Below are positions 14,480-26,740 of a stretch of DNA of 64,000 bases, in pieces. The first letter of the stretch is position 1. Each line of letters starts with the position of its first letter. The notes beneath the pieces were generated by a model. That model made no database searches. It was not told where the DNA came from and saw only the letters and a program-made list of their open reading frames with translations. A program made the translations under genes and the position numbers. Source of the DNA: Acridotheres tristis (Eukaryota; Chordata; Aves; Passeriformes; Sturnidae); contig CM072888.1 in NCBI GenBank assembly GCA_037013685.1, positions 17,284,589-17,348,588 on the forward strand, read 5' to 3'.

Positions 14480-14700
14480 CATGGTACCGAGATGTGAGTG
14501 ATGGGCCACGATCTAGACCATGCCTCCCCAGGGGCAGGAGCTGAGCTCTGTGCCTGTCCTGGCACTCCTGCCAGGACACAGCAGCATGTGGCCCCAGCTG
14601 GCCCCTGTGAGCTGTGAGGAGCAGAGGGGCTGCACTGGGGTAGGTGTTGCCTTTGCACCTGCCATGGAGCTCGTAGGGAGTTGGAAATCCAGGAGGCGTT
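14480..14700. other. Local GC-rich patch containing a perfect hairpin
   Basis: This stretch is visibly richer in G and C than its surroundings. It contains a perfect inverted repeat, TGTCCTGGCA and TGCCAGGACA, separated by four bases (14555-14578). Open frames of 102 codons (plus, 14520-14828) and 133 codons (minus, 14479-14880) overlap here. Both are best explained by the scarcity of stop codons in GC-rich sequence, since neither shows a recognisable domain. It could be a fragment of an old repeat or a small regulatory island. Confidence 0.5.
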
Positions 14701-14704
14701 ATTT

Positions 14705-16050
14705 CGAAGCAGTCCCTCCCTCTGTTGCTTTGAGGGAAGCAGAGAAGCTGTCAGGAGGAATATCCCTATTCCATATGGCTGTTCCTTGTAAATATAGCAC
14801 TGTAAACAAAGACCTGCCTGGGAATTAATCCCAGAGTGACTAAAAATACATGGGCGTGGTTTTGCTGGCTCTTCTACCACTCAGAGAAGTGAGTAATAGA
14901 GGATGGATTATCTATTTTAAAGAGATTCATTTATATTTTTCATTAAAATATTCATATTTATGTAAAAAATAAACCTCATTCCCCCTCCCCTCTTTAAATC
15001 ACAACCATATTCTGTTGCTTCTAGATGAAGTTTGTGTTTGTTTCAGTGCTTTGAAATTAATTTTATGTTCAAATAACCCCTTCCTCAATTAGGAACTCTC
15101 GAATTTTTGAAAATCATAGGGAACTAAAGGGTGTTGGGAAGTCCATTTCTTCAAAATGATACCATGATGCAGATTTGAAAGCATTTAGGAGCTGTTTTAA
15201 TAATCCCTCTACTAAGCTACTTTATAACTTCGGACTCTAAAATACTTCCTGACTCTGGCCTAAATCACTTCAAAAGCAGAACTTAGACATTTAAGTCATT
15301 AGGTGAAAGAAATTCTACCAGTAAGACCATAAGTCTTTCTGAGAAAAGGACTCAGTGTCTTTGGCAGCAAGTCCAGAGATCCCAGAAAAGAAAGCAAGTT
15401 TTCCTAACAAAAAAAAATCCCCTCAACTCTGAGACTTAAACTGATGTGATACTCTACAAGTCATACACTCATTGAGGCAGCCTGTCATCAAAGTTCAACA
15501 CCTTGTTCAGATCTCTCACACCAGAAAACTGTTGCCTTCATAAACCAGAAGACACATAGGCATCTCTCCAGAAACAGCAAAGCATGGCAAATTCCTTCTG
15601 TGTCATATCTTATACAGCAAAATCAAGAAAGAGTATTAAAGTGGTTCACAAAAAACAGAAGCAGAAATAATTGGTGTAGACAAGTTAGATGACCTACCTA
15701 ATTGCATAGTAAATTGGTAATGCCTTTGTATGTACACATGGGAGAGGAGTTAAATATAGATCTTGACTTGTATTTTTCAACATGAGACTGTGGTTGGTTA
15801 TATTTTTTGCAGGAGACGGGGAAATCACAGAATTTGACTACTACAAACACGTCACCTTGTGAGTCTGTGTATGTCCTGCACTAGGTAGTACCTAGAAACA
15901 GTTTACAGCCTCATTTTGCCTAAACCTGGATGCCTACTGTCACAGGGCTGGAAGATGGGAAATATGACCTGTGGGAGGAAACTGTTTTTCTGGAGAGGTA
16001 GCCTGCTACCTGTCTGGGCAGGAACATTCCTACCCAGTCTGCCTAAGGGG
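14705..16050. other. Gene-free AT-rich noncoding DNA
   Basis: No gene or RNA seen. The stretch near 15225-15315 contains words such as CCTAAATCACTTC and ACTTAGACATTTAAGTC that faintly recall the palindromic repeat proposed at 5355-5455, but the match is too weak for a separate call. Confidence 0.65.
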
Positions 16051-16055
16051 TTAGA

Positions 16056-16415
16056 TCACAGAATCATACAATATGATAAGTTTGAAGGGATCCATCAAGA
16101 TCATCAGCTCCTGGCCCTGTTTAGAACTATCCCCAAGAGTCACACCATGTGCTTGAGAGCATTGTCCAAACACTTCTTGAACTCTGTTGGGGTTGGTGCT
16201 GTGACAACTGCCCTGGGGAGTCTGTTCCAGTGCCCAAACACCTTATAGGTGAAAAATTTTTTCCTAATATCTAACCTGAACCTCCTCCAACATAGCTTCA
16301 GGCCATTCTCTTGGGTCCTGTCACTGGTCACCAGAGAGAAGAGATGAGTGTCTGCCTCTCTTCTTCGCCTCATGAGAGAGCTGTAATGTGCAATGGGGTT
16401 TATCAGCACCTCCAA
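16056..16415 (-). mobile_element. CR1 LINE, 5'-truncated 3' end with ORF2 C-terminal remnant
   Basis: The left edge reads TCACAGAATCATACAATATG, which is the reverse complement of the terminal ATTCTATGATTCT-type repeats of avian CR1 elements, so the element lies on the minus strand with its 3' end near 16056. An open minus-strand frame from about 16415 to 16140 encodes 91 residues that match the extreme C-terminus of CR1 ORF2 (reverse transcriptase protein). Visible hallmarks are SLVTSDRT, FRLDIRKKFFT and HWNRLPRAVV, in the order typical of that domain, followed by a TGA stop at 16140-16142. The reverse-transcriptase and endonuclease cores are absent, which is the usual outcome of incomplete target-primed reverse transcription. 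The frame is intact for 91 codons, so the copy is either fairly young or has lost few bases. It cannot move by itself. The 5' boundary is approximate. Confidence 0.93.
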
Positions 16416-16419
16416 TTAC

Positions 16420-19400
16420 ATGGTTCCCATTTACCTCAGAGACAGTACAAGAAATGAAAGGTGTGCACCAACCCCAACTGTGCTGTGAGCCAGACTCTCA
16501 CTTCTGTTGTGCATGGGGTGACTCTTTCCTTTGTTTGACCAGTTGATTTGATATGATTGTCTTTTCATTGTAGCAGGCACCTCACTGCAGAACAGCTTTC
16601 CAAACTGGGAATGGAAATGGCATGTTCCACTTTGGGGTTTAGGGTCACCACTTCTTTCTGCCCCATCTTCCTTGGTTTAGGAGGGATCCTTTATAGTAAA
16701 GGCTGTGATAAAGGCTGTAGATATTGTATTTTTGCTGTCTCTGATAGTAGCACTGCTCTAGCAGACAGAGGTCTCATTTCTTCTTCTTATGTACCTTTTC
16801 AGAGAGGAGAGGCTATTGATTTTCCTGGATTTTACTTGAAGCTTCAGTCAACTTTCAGCAGGCATGGCACCCAGGCAAAGAACTCTCTGCTTCCCTCTTG
16901 GCTGCCAAGATCCTCATTCGACGGCCTTCCAATCCACTTGCTGTGCTCCCAGTGAAAGTAGCTGCTTGTAGGGCTGTAATTGGCAACTCTTCACCAGCCT
17001 CTTGCCTCACTGCTGCTTCCTAGAGCATTTTGGTGGGGCACAGTTTTGCTGAGATTATCTCCTTCAGCAGTGCTAGAGGCACCAAAAAGATGTTCAGGTT
17101 TTGAAGAATGCCATCAGTATCTTTGGACATCTTTGTTATGAGAAGATATCTACTGAGATTTTGGGGGGAGAAATAGCTGAGCCTAATAACACCAAACATT
17201 TAAGGAATAAGTTTCTGACTAACTCCTTGAGTTTTCCTGTGAAGGTATTATTTTAAGGTAGTAAAAATAAGAAAAGAAATCTTGCTGGTAGTTTGGTCCA
17301 AAAAGAGATCTACTGTGAAGACAGGGTAATGGATGTGTTTCATGTGTTTGATAGAGTGAATAGATATAATTTCAACTACTTCTTGAAGTTTAAATATTGA
17401 TCCTAAATATGCTTGAAAATAGGCAGAATCTGACTAACTACAGCCCAAGTGACAGGAGAATTGGGAAGTCCATGTAATTTCAGCCGAAAGATGTTGGTCT
17501 TACTGCTTCATACGTTTTGACCAAAACTCAAGTTTTAGTTTTTTGAGATCCTCAAAGCAAAATATGGGAAGAGGCCACCATAAACTTATCTGCAGTTTGA
17601 GAGTGTCTATGTCCATCACTCCATCTGCTTAACCTTCCTGGGAAGCTGATGTTCATCTTTGGGCCTCAGTTAATAGTTTTGTTTTACTGAGAAAGAAACC
17701 TGGATCAGTAGCACCCATGTGTCTGCCAAATGAAAATGGAATTAAAAAATGCCGACAGTTGCTCTAATAACCAATATTCTACTCTGAAATATTCTTGACA
17801 CTTCCTTTTTAAATTATCTTGAGAAACATTTTCATATGCAAAAGTCTTAAGGAAGTATTCCTGACCCTGGGAGTTTGAAGATTGCCCTTTGTATGCAGAA
17901 AGCTGAAGGGAGCTCCTGAGAAAGAGCCTATAGAAATTCTCATTTTTAGTATTTTGGCTATAACCAAAATAAGCATTATGTAGGTGAAAGTTTTTTGGTT
18001 TGTTTTGTTTTCATTGGTTTTGTTGCAGTTCATCCACACTCCAAAAAGAAATTTGTTGAGACTCAGACAGGAGGAAGTCCTGCTTAATTTAATGTTTGTC
18101 AGGACTACAAAGTGGTCTTAGCCCTGGCATGAGAAAGCTTGAATTATATGGGATTTTTGGTCAGGATCAGGCCTTCCTATTTGAGTTTCTGGGCTGCTGA
18201 GGATTCAGTGTATCCAATACTCCTTAAGTGGAAGATTTTGATTTAGTGTTTTCTAACGTGTGATTTGTGCCAACCATACTCATGTTCCTCCAAAAGTCAT
18301 TCTGACTTTAGGCTTACAAACCAGACCTGAACGCATGCTGTTAAAGAGATCTTTGTAAGCTGAAAGTCAGGTACTCAGGTTTTTGAAAAGCACCCCAGTT
18401 TCCTCAGTCCCTGCTCAATCTCCCTGTTGGTTTCTCTCACCCCCAAGGCAGGTGTTACTCCCCATTTACAGCTGGCTACAAGGCTATGGGCAGCAGCTGT
18501 GGAGCTGAGAGGCTGTTGGGAGGTTGCTGTGCCTTGTTGCTGCCAGACTGCACAGACCAACATGTTGGCACAGTGGATAACCCAGAGTAACTTGTTTTAT
18601 CCCTGAAGGCACAGTGCTGGCTGTTCCCCTTCTGTTCAGATTCCCACAGTCACTGGTGGAGTCTCTTCTCTGCCCACACAGGTACGGTGTGGGTGGCAGC
18701 TTCAAACAGATCCTACTGCAAAGATGACACACTGCATATTTCAGTGACTATCTTGCTCAAAGGATGGGAAAATAACAGCCAGCATGCAGAAAAGGAATAG
18801 AATAATTTCATATTTTTACAATCTCTTCGTTAGTCATTTCATAACACTTTTCCATAAAGTTACATGCCCACATACTACACATTTAGGTTCTTTTGACATC
18901 TCTAATTGAGGAATCTCTTCTGTCTGCAGAGTACTGCTTTTAATCTGTTTTTACGTACTCCTTTTACCTATTTAGGGACCATTAATTTCTGTAATATTTT
19001 TCTGAAGGCCATGAAAGTATAGTTCTCACTTCTGAAATTGCAAGGATAGCTTAATGATAACAAATTATACTTTACCAGATTGCATGTGGGAGACATTTGG
19101 CCTTAATTGAATTACTTGTTTCTTCCAACTCAAGTATCATTTGCCAATACATATAATTATATCTAGAGAAACTTATATACATTCTTTACGAATTGTTCAT
19201 AAATATACTTACAATCAGGTAATTTTAACCATATTTATCAGTGGGCAGAAAACAGTTTCTCTTTTGTGAACTCTGAGACACCCTTGAATTTATACCTTAT
19301 TTTCATCTTTCCTATAACTTCAGTCATGGTCATGAACTAAATGTTGTACTTTTTAGTCCTCATATAAATATATAATTAAAATAATTAAAGTTAGGCAGAA

Positions 19401-19760
19401 AGTACCTGATAATATTTTTTGTGGGGAAATTAACTACTTGCTCTCCTGTGATACTTATGGAAGACATTTAAAAATAACATGAAACTGTTGTGTATGACCA
19501 CCTTACTTTCCCAGCTGACTAACTAAGAAAATCTTCCTCCATATGAGTCAGATGTTAAGAGCAGAGTCAGTAGTGGGCTATTTATTTTATTTGGTTTATT
19601 AGATATTATTCTTAGGCTCAGATTTTTGCCATTTTTTTTCCTTCACAGGAAAAGTTTTAACCCAGGACTTATAATCCTGTGCCATAGTGTCAGCCTCAGG
19701 AAGCAGATGCAACAGTTAAGCCATGGTCACAGACAAGGTGTGATTGTCCTCTACTATTTC
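16420..19760. other. Gene-free noncoding DNA
   Basis: No exon, RNA gene or clear repeat is visible. A 132-codon open frame at 16557-16955 (plus) lacks any family signature and is in the range expected by chance in 64 kb. The part near 18780-19480 is notably AT-rich. Confidence 0.68.
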
Positions 19761-19762
19761 AT

Positions 19763-19812
19763 TGGGTTTTGGCCACGATAGAGTTCATTTTCCTCATAGT
19801 ACCTTATAAGCT
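19763..19812. mobile_element. Short fragment of an avian LTR (ERVL-like)
   Basis: GGGTTTTGGCCACGATAGAG followed by TTCATTTTCCTCATAGTA resembles the edge of a widespread bird LTR whose terminus reads GGTTTTGGCTGGGATAGAG then TTAATTTTCTTCATAGTA. Only about 50 bases are recognisable; the similarity fades at about 19812 and no internal retroviral sequence is present. It is a decayed remnant with no coding capacity. Orientation relative to transcription is not certain. Confidence 0.6.
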
Positions 19813-19814
19813 TC

Positions 19815-21415
19815 AATAGTTTATACAGACTAGGCTCACCTCCTTCTTTTAAAATGTTGTCTTGTAATCCTCTGCAATGAACCAGAGAGCCCCACTAAGG
19901 TTATGGAAAGTGCTTGGGTTTAGAGCATTTTCCTAGCAGTTGATGGGGACTTACTGAATCACTTTGGAAGACCATCTGTTCCTGAAATTTAAAATCTTTG
20001 TCAGAGTCTTCATTTGTTTTATTATTTAAGAAGCTGTTTTTTGTTGTTGGAGGGGGGTTTCCAATTAAAATTAGATTTTTGAACTTGCAGGGTTTTTCTA
20101 CTTTTTAGCTGGGCTTCCTGGGTTCTTATCTGGTTCTCATTATTGTGATTAGCCTCTGCAGCAGGCCATCATTACTAATTAGAATTAGCAGAGGAGCTCT
20201 CATGTGTTCTACTTGCACATCCAGCTTCACCCTCTTAGTTATACCTGTAAAAATGCTGCAGCAGTTTTTTCTGTAGTTGAGTAATGAATTGAATGGCATT
20301 TGTCACGTCTCCCTAAAGTTTCTATATTGTGTTGATGGATGCACCAACATCTTGCACTGCCCAACAGCCTTAGTTCAAGTCAACTTTTAAGTTTGCTAAA
20401 TGTGAAACTGTAAACTGAAAAGCTGAGAAGTAACAGAGTTACTGCTATTCCTCACTGCTTTGCTAATCTTATTAATTTTAATGATATTGGAAAGTCACAC
20501 TGGTAAGGGCAATAGCACCTATAAAAATGAAACACACCACTCATATTCCTGCATATTTTCCATATTTGCCTGATGCAGAGGCCAAAGACCTGTTCTGGGG
20601 AATTGCCAGTGCACTGTGTGATCCTGCCTGGCTCCTACTACCTTCATGGGGGTGGGAATGCAGCTCCTGCTTGCTCTGGTGCACAGGGGCTCTTGACATG
20701 GCTGTAAATAAATTGCTGACATCACTTGATTATAAGCAGCATAGTTTAGTATTGAGTATGTGTTGAATAATCAGCTTACAGGTATATAAATAATAATTAA
20801 TTACTAGTTTATAAATATTGTCTGCCTATTAAACACTTAATAATTAACTAATAAGCACAGAAAATATTGTGTAACTATAACAAGTTGAAGATGCTGTTTG
20901 ACTGCTTCCTGAAGAAGTGCCTTCTTTTCCAAGGGTGGAGGAGCTGGTTCAGTTGTGAGTTCATCTGTGGTGAGTGAGGACAATTGGGCCAGTGACACTG
21001 TCCTCATAAATCTCCAAACAGGCAGCACAGATGTGCTGGGACACATCATTTCTACCCTTGAAAAGAGATGGGGAGAGATTGGCCCAAGGCTCCTTGAATC
21101 TCTGAGGAAGAAGCCAGGCTGTTTATGCAGAAGACAATGCTGCTGCTGGCTCTGCTCCTGGCTGGGGACAGCCTGCCTGTCCTTAAACTAATTAAAGCTT
21201 CTGCTCATTATAGCAGTGTGGGTTTTGACAAGGTCATAAATCAATCACTGTCCTAGGAATATGAACTGCCATAATTGTGCATTGTCTAAATATGAACTAA
21301 TGACTTAATGACTATTCCAGCTGTTGTACACACAATGAATTAAGAGCTGGACATATAAAAACAGTGTGAAAACTGTCTTTTCCCCCCAGAGACTCTTTCA
21401 GACATTTTCAGCCTG
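19815..21415. other. Gene-free noncoding DNA with AT-rich block
   Basis: No gene is recognisable. The part at 20130-20200 contains TAATTAGAATTAGCAGAGG and neighbouring words that look like homeodomain-type sites, and 20780-20860 is densely AT-rich with repeated AATTAA and TAATAA words. These could be conserved regulatory DNA, but nothing here proves it. Confidence 0.55.
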
Positions 21416-21419
21416 ATGC

Positions 21420-22030
21420 ATGCAGGCCTCCCAAACTTTGGGGACCAAGATGACTGAACCCCCAAGTCAGGCAAGGGTCTCTGTCACCTGCCCACCTCCT
21501 GCCTGCCTGGAACCCAACACTTCCCTCCCACTCCTGCTCCCCTGCTCAGAAGCACATGAGTCAATCTCAGTGGCTGAGGCCAAACACACAGGACTTGGTC
21601 TCTACTCCAAACACCATCCCTTCCCCAGGAGCCCTTTTCCCAGCCCCAAATACACAAGCCTTTCTTTTCTGGTTTAGAGCCCCCAAAACAGCCTCACCAG
21701 CCCATTTTCAAGCCTAGAAAACCCAAAACTCAGTCTCCATTTCCAAATACAGAAAACACAGGATTAATTCTCTGGGTCTAACAATCCTTGTTCTTGAGGC
21801 CCAAGGACACACGTCTTCCTTTGAGCCCCAAAGCCCATGATTTGCCCTCCTTTCCTGGAGTGAGATGACCTGGGGTTTTGCAGCCCTGAAACAGCCCCCT
21901 CCACCGAGACCATGTCTGTAAAACAGGTTTTAGAAGAGGTGCCAGTGCCCTGGGCTGGACCAGCTAGTCTGGTTCCAGCCAGGATGTTGCCTCCCCCATT
22001 CCAAGAACTGTTCAGCTCAGTGGGTGCCAT
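21420..22030. repeat. C-rich strand-asymmetric block, possible decayed repeat
   Basis: The plus strand is strongly enriched for C and depleted of G over about 400-600 bases. The word CCCAAA or CCAAA recurs near 21431, 21580, 21608, 21642, 21681, 21723, 21743, 21800 and 21825, often followed by ACACAGG-like or ACACA-like words. Spacings are irregular, about 20 to 60 bases in the core. This suggests an old minisatellite or a decayed interspersed repeat of a kind I cannot name. The overlapping open frames (85 codons plus, 88 codons minus) show proline- and serine-rich translations typical of such composition, not of a gene. Confidence 0.5.
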
Positions 22031-22034
22031 ATAG

Positions 22035-25000
22035 TGCCTTCATATCTGGGAACTGCTATTTCTGAGAGCAAAAACTGGAGTAAACCCAACCATAATAATT
22101 TGTATCTAGGGGAAGCTAGAAGGTTTCCTCAGGGGCAAATATACTGGCAGAAGCACTGGATCAGGAACTGAAGGTCTCAGAGCTGCTGTGAGAGCACACA
22201 GACATGTTGGTAACTTCAATTTCACTGGAAAGCACACAGCTGTGTGCATAGGGCACTCACAAGTGAAAAATATTGAGCAAGGAGAAAGAACAAAACAAAG
22301 AGAAGCACAGAGAACTCCTTAACATATATTAGCATCTTTTTGTACAGTCAGGTTTTTGCACAGGAGGGTGGACATATGGAGGACACATACATTGTTAGCT
22401 CCTTCTCTCGGTGTGCCTGAAGGACAGGCACAAAGCCTCCTGCACTGCTTAGCTGGCACAAGTGCCAGGAGAAAAGGGAAGTCCCATGCATAAAAGCCAA
22501 GGCTCTAGCCTCAGACAATGGTAAAGGAGGAATCCAGACATGAGCAAAGGCCAGAGCCCTTCCAAACTGGCAGAATATTACCCAGCCTGGCACTGCAGCT
22601 GATAAAACTTAGGCTGGACAGACCTTTCCTTTCCCTGGAGCTGTCTGGGTTCAGTTTCCATCCCTCCTTCCTGATTCGGGGCAGTGACTAATTCTCTTGA
22701 CTTTGGAAGACCCACTCACTGACTGTTGTGTCTTGGGAGATGGCTGTGTCTCCCAGAACCATTCAAGGAATATGTGGGAAGATTCTCCAAAAAGCCAGGA
22801 ATTTTTGTCCAAACATGCTCTGATTTCACTGCATTTCTCCCAGGGACATCACCTGCTCTCAGGCAGCAAAGTCCAGTAGCCCTGCAGGGCTCTTGCCAGC
22901 CCTTAGAGCCCCTAATAGTCCTCAGCTGAAGCTGAAATGTAGTAGGAGGGCCCAGCTGAGGAGCACTGGGCTGTAGCTTCTCCTGCTTGGCTGCTGGTTG
23001 AGCTGTGCTTCATCTTCTATGCTGATTCCATGACCACAGCTCTGCATAACATTGTGTGCTGGACAACAGATGTATGAGGATGGGGTTATCACCTTTCTGG
23101 TAGAATGCAGAAATGAAATACTGCAGGAGGTAAGAGGACCTTGTTTGAATTTTTTTTTCCCTGGATTTTTTTCTTTCTTGCTGGTGAAAAGCTTTTGCTG
23201 ATGTGGAATAGCCTGGTCACTATTGTCCCAGGGCTTTGCCTTGTCAACTTGTGGGCAATTTGCTTTAGTTAAACTGTTCCTCTGGTTTCAGGTGTGTTAA
23301 ACTGACAAAATAATGTAAATCAGTCTTAACTTGTCCTTTATAGTGGCCTAGGAGGCAAATTCTCCTTTTGGTAATTTCTGCAATTTCTAGCATGGAAAGT
23401 CTTCTTATAAGAGCAGCTGGGATTCTTGGTAGCCTTGACCAAGTTTGGAAAGGTTTGCATGGCAGAGCCAGCAACTGGAATCTCAGTGTGTGGTACTCCA
23501 GTTCATCAGCTGGGGAAAAGGGCTTTTATGAGCATGCAGTGCTCACTTCTCTGCCCGACTTTTCTCTGTTCCTTGTAACCTTATGTGAGGAGAAAGTGAA
23601 AGTACATTTCTCAAAAAAGTCCTTTGTGACCTGTATTTCCCTGTCCCTTTACTGAGGTTGTGGAATATTACAGCTACTGTGGGAGTAGTCAAAATTTGAA
23701 AGGTGCAACCTGTCTGCAGACCAAAAGCTGTATTATTTATCACTTATTTCAGAATTAGAATATGTATTTCAGACAACACAGAGAGCTTTTGACAGCAGCA
23801 AAGCTTAGGTTTGGTTCTGAAGAGAAAATCCCTTCATTTTACAAATGGCTGTCATAACTTCCACTTGAGGATTTAACATCAAGCAAAGGCTCTTGCAAAA
23901 CCTTTAAGGTGACCCGTAAAGAGCACCAAAATTGCAGTTCTGTTGTTGAAAATAACTTAATTGGTTAAGAGATCTATTTCTTGCTTGGCTTCCCACCTGC
24001 CATTTTGTTCGTGAAACTTGAATGAAAGTCCCCATTCCAAGAAAAGATCTTTCCAACTTTAAGACCAAAAGGTGCATTTAAGTATATATTTATGAAGGTA
24101 GTGCTTAGCATGAGCTGTATTTTCAGAGTTTTGAAACAAGTGTGAGAAGCATATTGTTTTATTTGCTGAGCATTAGTCTTGCAGTCTTGAAATCCAAAAC
24201 AAGTTAGGATTTTGAATTCTTTACATAACTGGAAGGGGACATGGTTGGAAGAATCAGCTGCTGTATATGACAGTCTGGCAGGAGAGCTCTTGCTTTAAGT
24301 CAGAAGAGTTTCCTGCATGCGTTGCTGAGAGCTGCTGTGTGAAATCTCATGGGTTGCTTGTGCTGACAGCTGAGCTTGATCCCAGGATGTGCTGTTGCCA
24401 AGGTCTGTAGAGACACTGGCTGCACTGCCCTTCCTATGGGTGAGAAACAGTGTCATGCTAAAGATCTGAACAGACATGGACAGTGAGATGGTAAAGGAAT
24501 AGTTGTAGAGAGTAAAGGAAGAAATGTTATTATTGATGCTGTTTAGCATTCATAACGTCCCAGTCCAGTTATGTCTCATATATACAGTAAGGTGCCAGAT
24601 ACCCACATTATCCTGCAGTGAGGGAGGCATCAAGGTTGCAGGTTTGGAAGAGGTGAACAGACATTTGCATTGTTATGCTGCTCACTGGTTCCTGGCTATC
24701 TGGCCTGCCTGCAGAATACTTTCTTGTCTGCAAAAGCCCAATATTAAACTTTGAGTGGACAACTGAGTGTAATTTATAGTGATTTCACATCCCCTTCATT
24801 TTAGGTTTGCATAAAATGTCTTGTTTATTTTCCTGATTATTCATTTCAACTGTACATATGATTAAAAATAATGAATGTTATTAATTTTTATCATTAGTAC
24901 CATCATTACGCCTACTCATATCCTTTGATATTATTGCAAAAATTATCTTTAATAGTTTTAATAGGAGCTATTCCCCAGGCTAATGAGGATATAAATCAAA

Positions 25001-26410
25001 GTACTAAACAGGGTAGAAAGTAAAGTTTTGGACTCTATTCTGAAATTGAACCTCCTCTGTGCAGTGGATGCATTCAGGTTTTGCTCAGAAGAATATTTAT
25101 GTACGTCTCTCCCATGTACTTGCATGAGATGGGGCTTAAATTTGACTGACATCAATAAGATTGTGGCAGCAGGGAGACAAATTCAAAGGTGGAGAAGGAG
25201 CAGCAAGGATGTTGCTGCACTCTGTTCTTGCAGAGGTCAGGAGGTCTTATTCCACTGGCTGTAACAAGGTGAGGTAGACTGAGTACTGTGGGGAATCCCA
25301 CCTGAAGGACTTTAGCAAGAAGAAAGTAATGAAGCAGTCATTAAATTCCATAGGAGCATGCAGTAGAATCCTCTGTCTAATTACTAGAATTCCATCTGTT
25401 AAAGCAGAGACATGGCAAAAAGAAATAAATAATCTCTCTTCCAAATCTTGGTACTCTTCCAAAGGATGTCTTCTAAACATCGGAAACCATTTCTGCCCTC
25501 TTATTGTCCTCTGTTGCTTTGCTGTTTGTAGCAGAGGGCAGCCTAGCAAGGATGTGGTGTTGGCGAGGGATCAGAAAGTCAGGCTGGTTTCCTGTGCTTT
25601 TTTGTTTTATTGAGTGTTTCACCCATTAATTTTTGCAAGGCCTTTTTTTTTTCTTTGCTGTAAATATTGAGCTAAAGCTCACTTCATACAGCACAACACT
25701 CTTGCCAATATGAGAAAAAGCAATATAGCAGATAATACTTTGGCATGTTCTCTGTGTTTCTAAAATTTCCTCTTCAGACTTGAGTTCCTTGCTTTAAGAG
25801 GATTGCAGTCTATTTGCTACAGAGCCTCCTAATAAAAGCTTTTCAGATACCCAGTTTAACTAATTGTTGCTAGTCTTGTCACAGTTTTTTGGGGCCAAGG
25901 ACAGTGTTGCACTTCATGGGGAAAGCTGTTAATTCATTGAATGAAGCTGCTGGGAAGCAAAAGCCAAGAAGTGCAAAGCAAACAGAGTTGTGCCACCCAG
26001 CCTATGGCTGGCTGAACACTGAGCAATTTGGGGCTTTAGGCTCTTCAGTAGGATTCTGCTGGCTGCATCTCTGAGGTGCTGGTTTTCTCCTCCATTCTGT
26101 GGTGAATCCCTTCCCCAGGAAGACAGAAGTGATGACAGGAGTGAAAGGTTGTAGAAGGGTGAAAAGTTGTATGACCCTTGCCTAAATAATTGCCAGGTAG
26201 AAGACAGAAGCTAACTTGATCCAGAACACATCTTCATAGTTTCTTGCTCCTAGATTTTGAAGACAATTTATTCCTCAGCAATTTAGGTACCAGCCTTTAG
26301 ATAGGTCACTAAGAAAATTCCCTGAGCCTGGAAAGGTGGAGCTGGATCCCATCTAGAACTGCTACCAGCAGTGCTGGGAGGCAAAAGGCTACTACAGGGG
26401 GGTGCCCAGA
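22035..26410. other. Gene-free noncoding DNA
   Basis: Mostly unique-looking sequence with no recognisable exon or RNA gene. Open frames reach about 100 codons (minus, 25247-25549; overlapped by a 94-codon plus frame), a pattern that argues for chance. The part at 24780-24990 is AT-rich. Confidence 0.67.
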
Positions 26411-26411
26411 G

Positions 26412-26485
26412 CTGTGATTTGGCTAGGGTCATGTTGCAAGCCTGCTGCAGTCAACTTGAACCTGGGTCCTTGGAGTCCTTAGGCA
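26412..26485 (-). repeat. Possible MIR/CORE-SINE relic
   Basis: The plus strand reads TTGGCTAGGGTCATGTTGCA followed by AACTTGAACCTGGGTCC. This resembles the reverse complement of the MIR core, in which 'ttgcccaaggtcacacagc' is followed by 'cttgaacccaggtc'. The copy is diverged by several substitutions and its ends cannot be fixed. MIR-type SINEs predate the split of mammals and birds and persist in birds as old copies. Confidence 0.45.
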
Positions 26486-26740
26486 GCATTGGGTAGTGCC
26501 CCCCGGTCCTTTCAGTCTGCCCTGTATTGCTCCATGATAGGTGCTTCCATTGCACTGGGATAAGGCACATAGAGGATAAATGCTTTCAAATCTGCTTGGC
26601 TTCAGTAATGGGCTGTAATTGAGGCAGGCTTGAAAAACTAATTTTTAATGTTGCACAACACTTCTGTGTTGTTGCTGGTGCTTTTTTGCAAGAGGAGATG
26701 AAAACTATAGAAGGAAATGGGGGGGAATTACAGATGCATT

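Noticed and set aside
14479..14880. 133-codon minus-strand open frame
   Set aside because: Lies in a GC-rich patch where stops are rare, overlaps a 102-codon frame on the other strand and shows no family motif.
16557..16955. 132-codon plus-strand open frame with Cys-rich segment
   Set aside because: The spacing of the Cys residues matches no zinc-binding or radical-SAM pattern I know, there is no exon context, and the length is within chance for this window.
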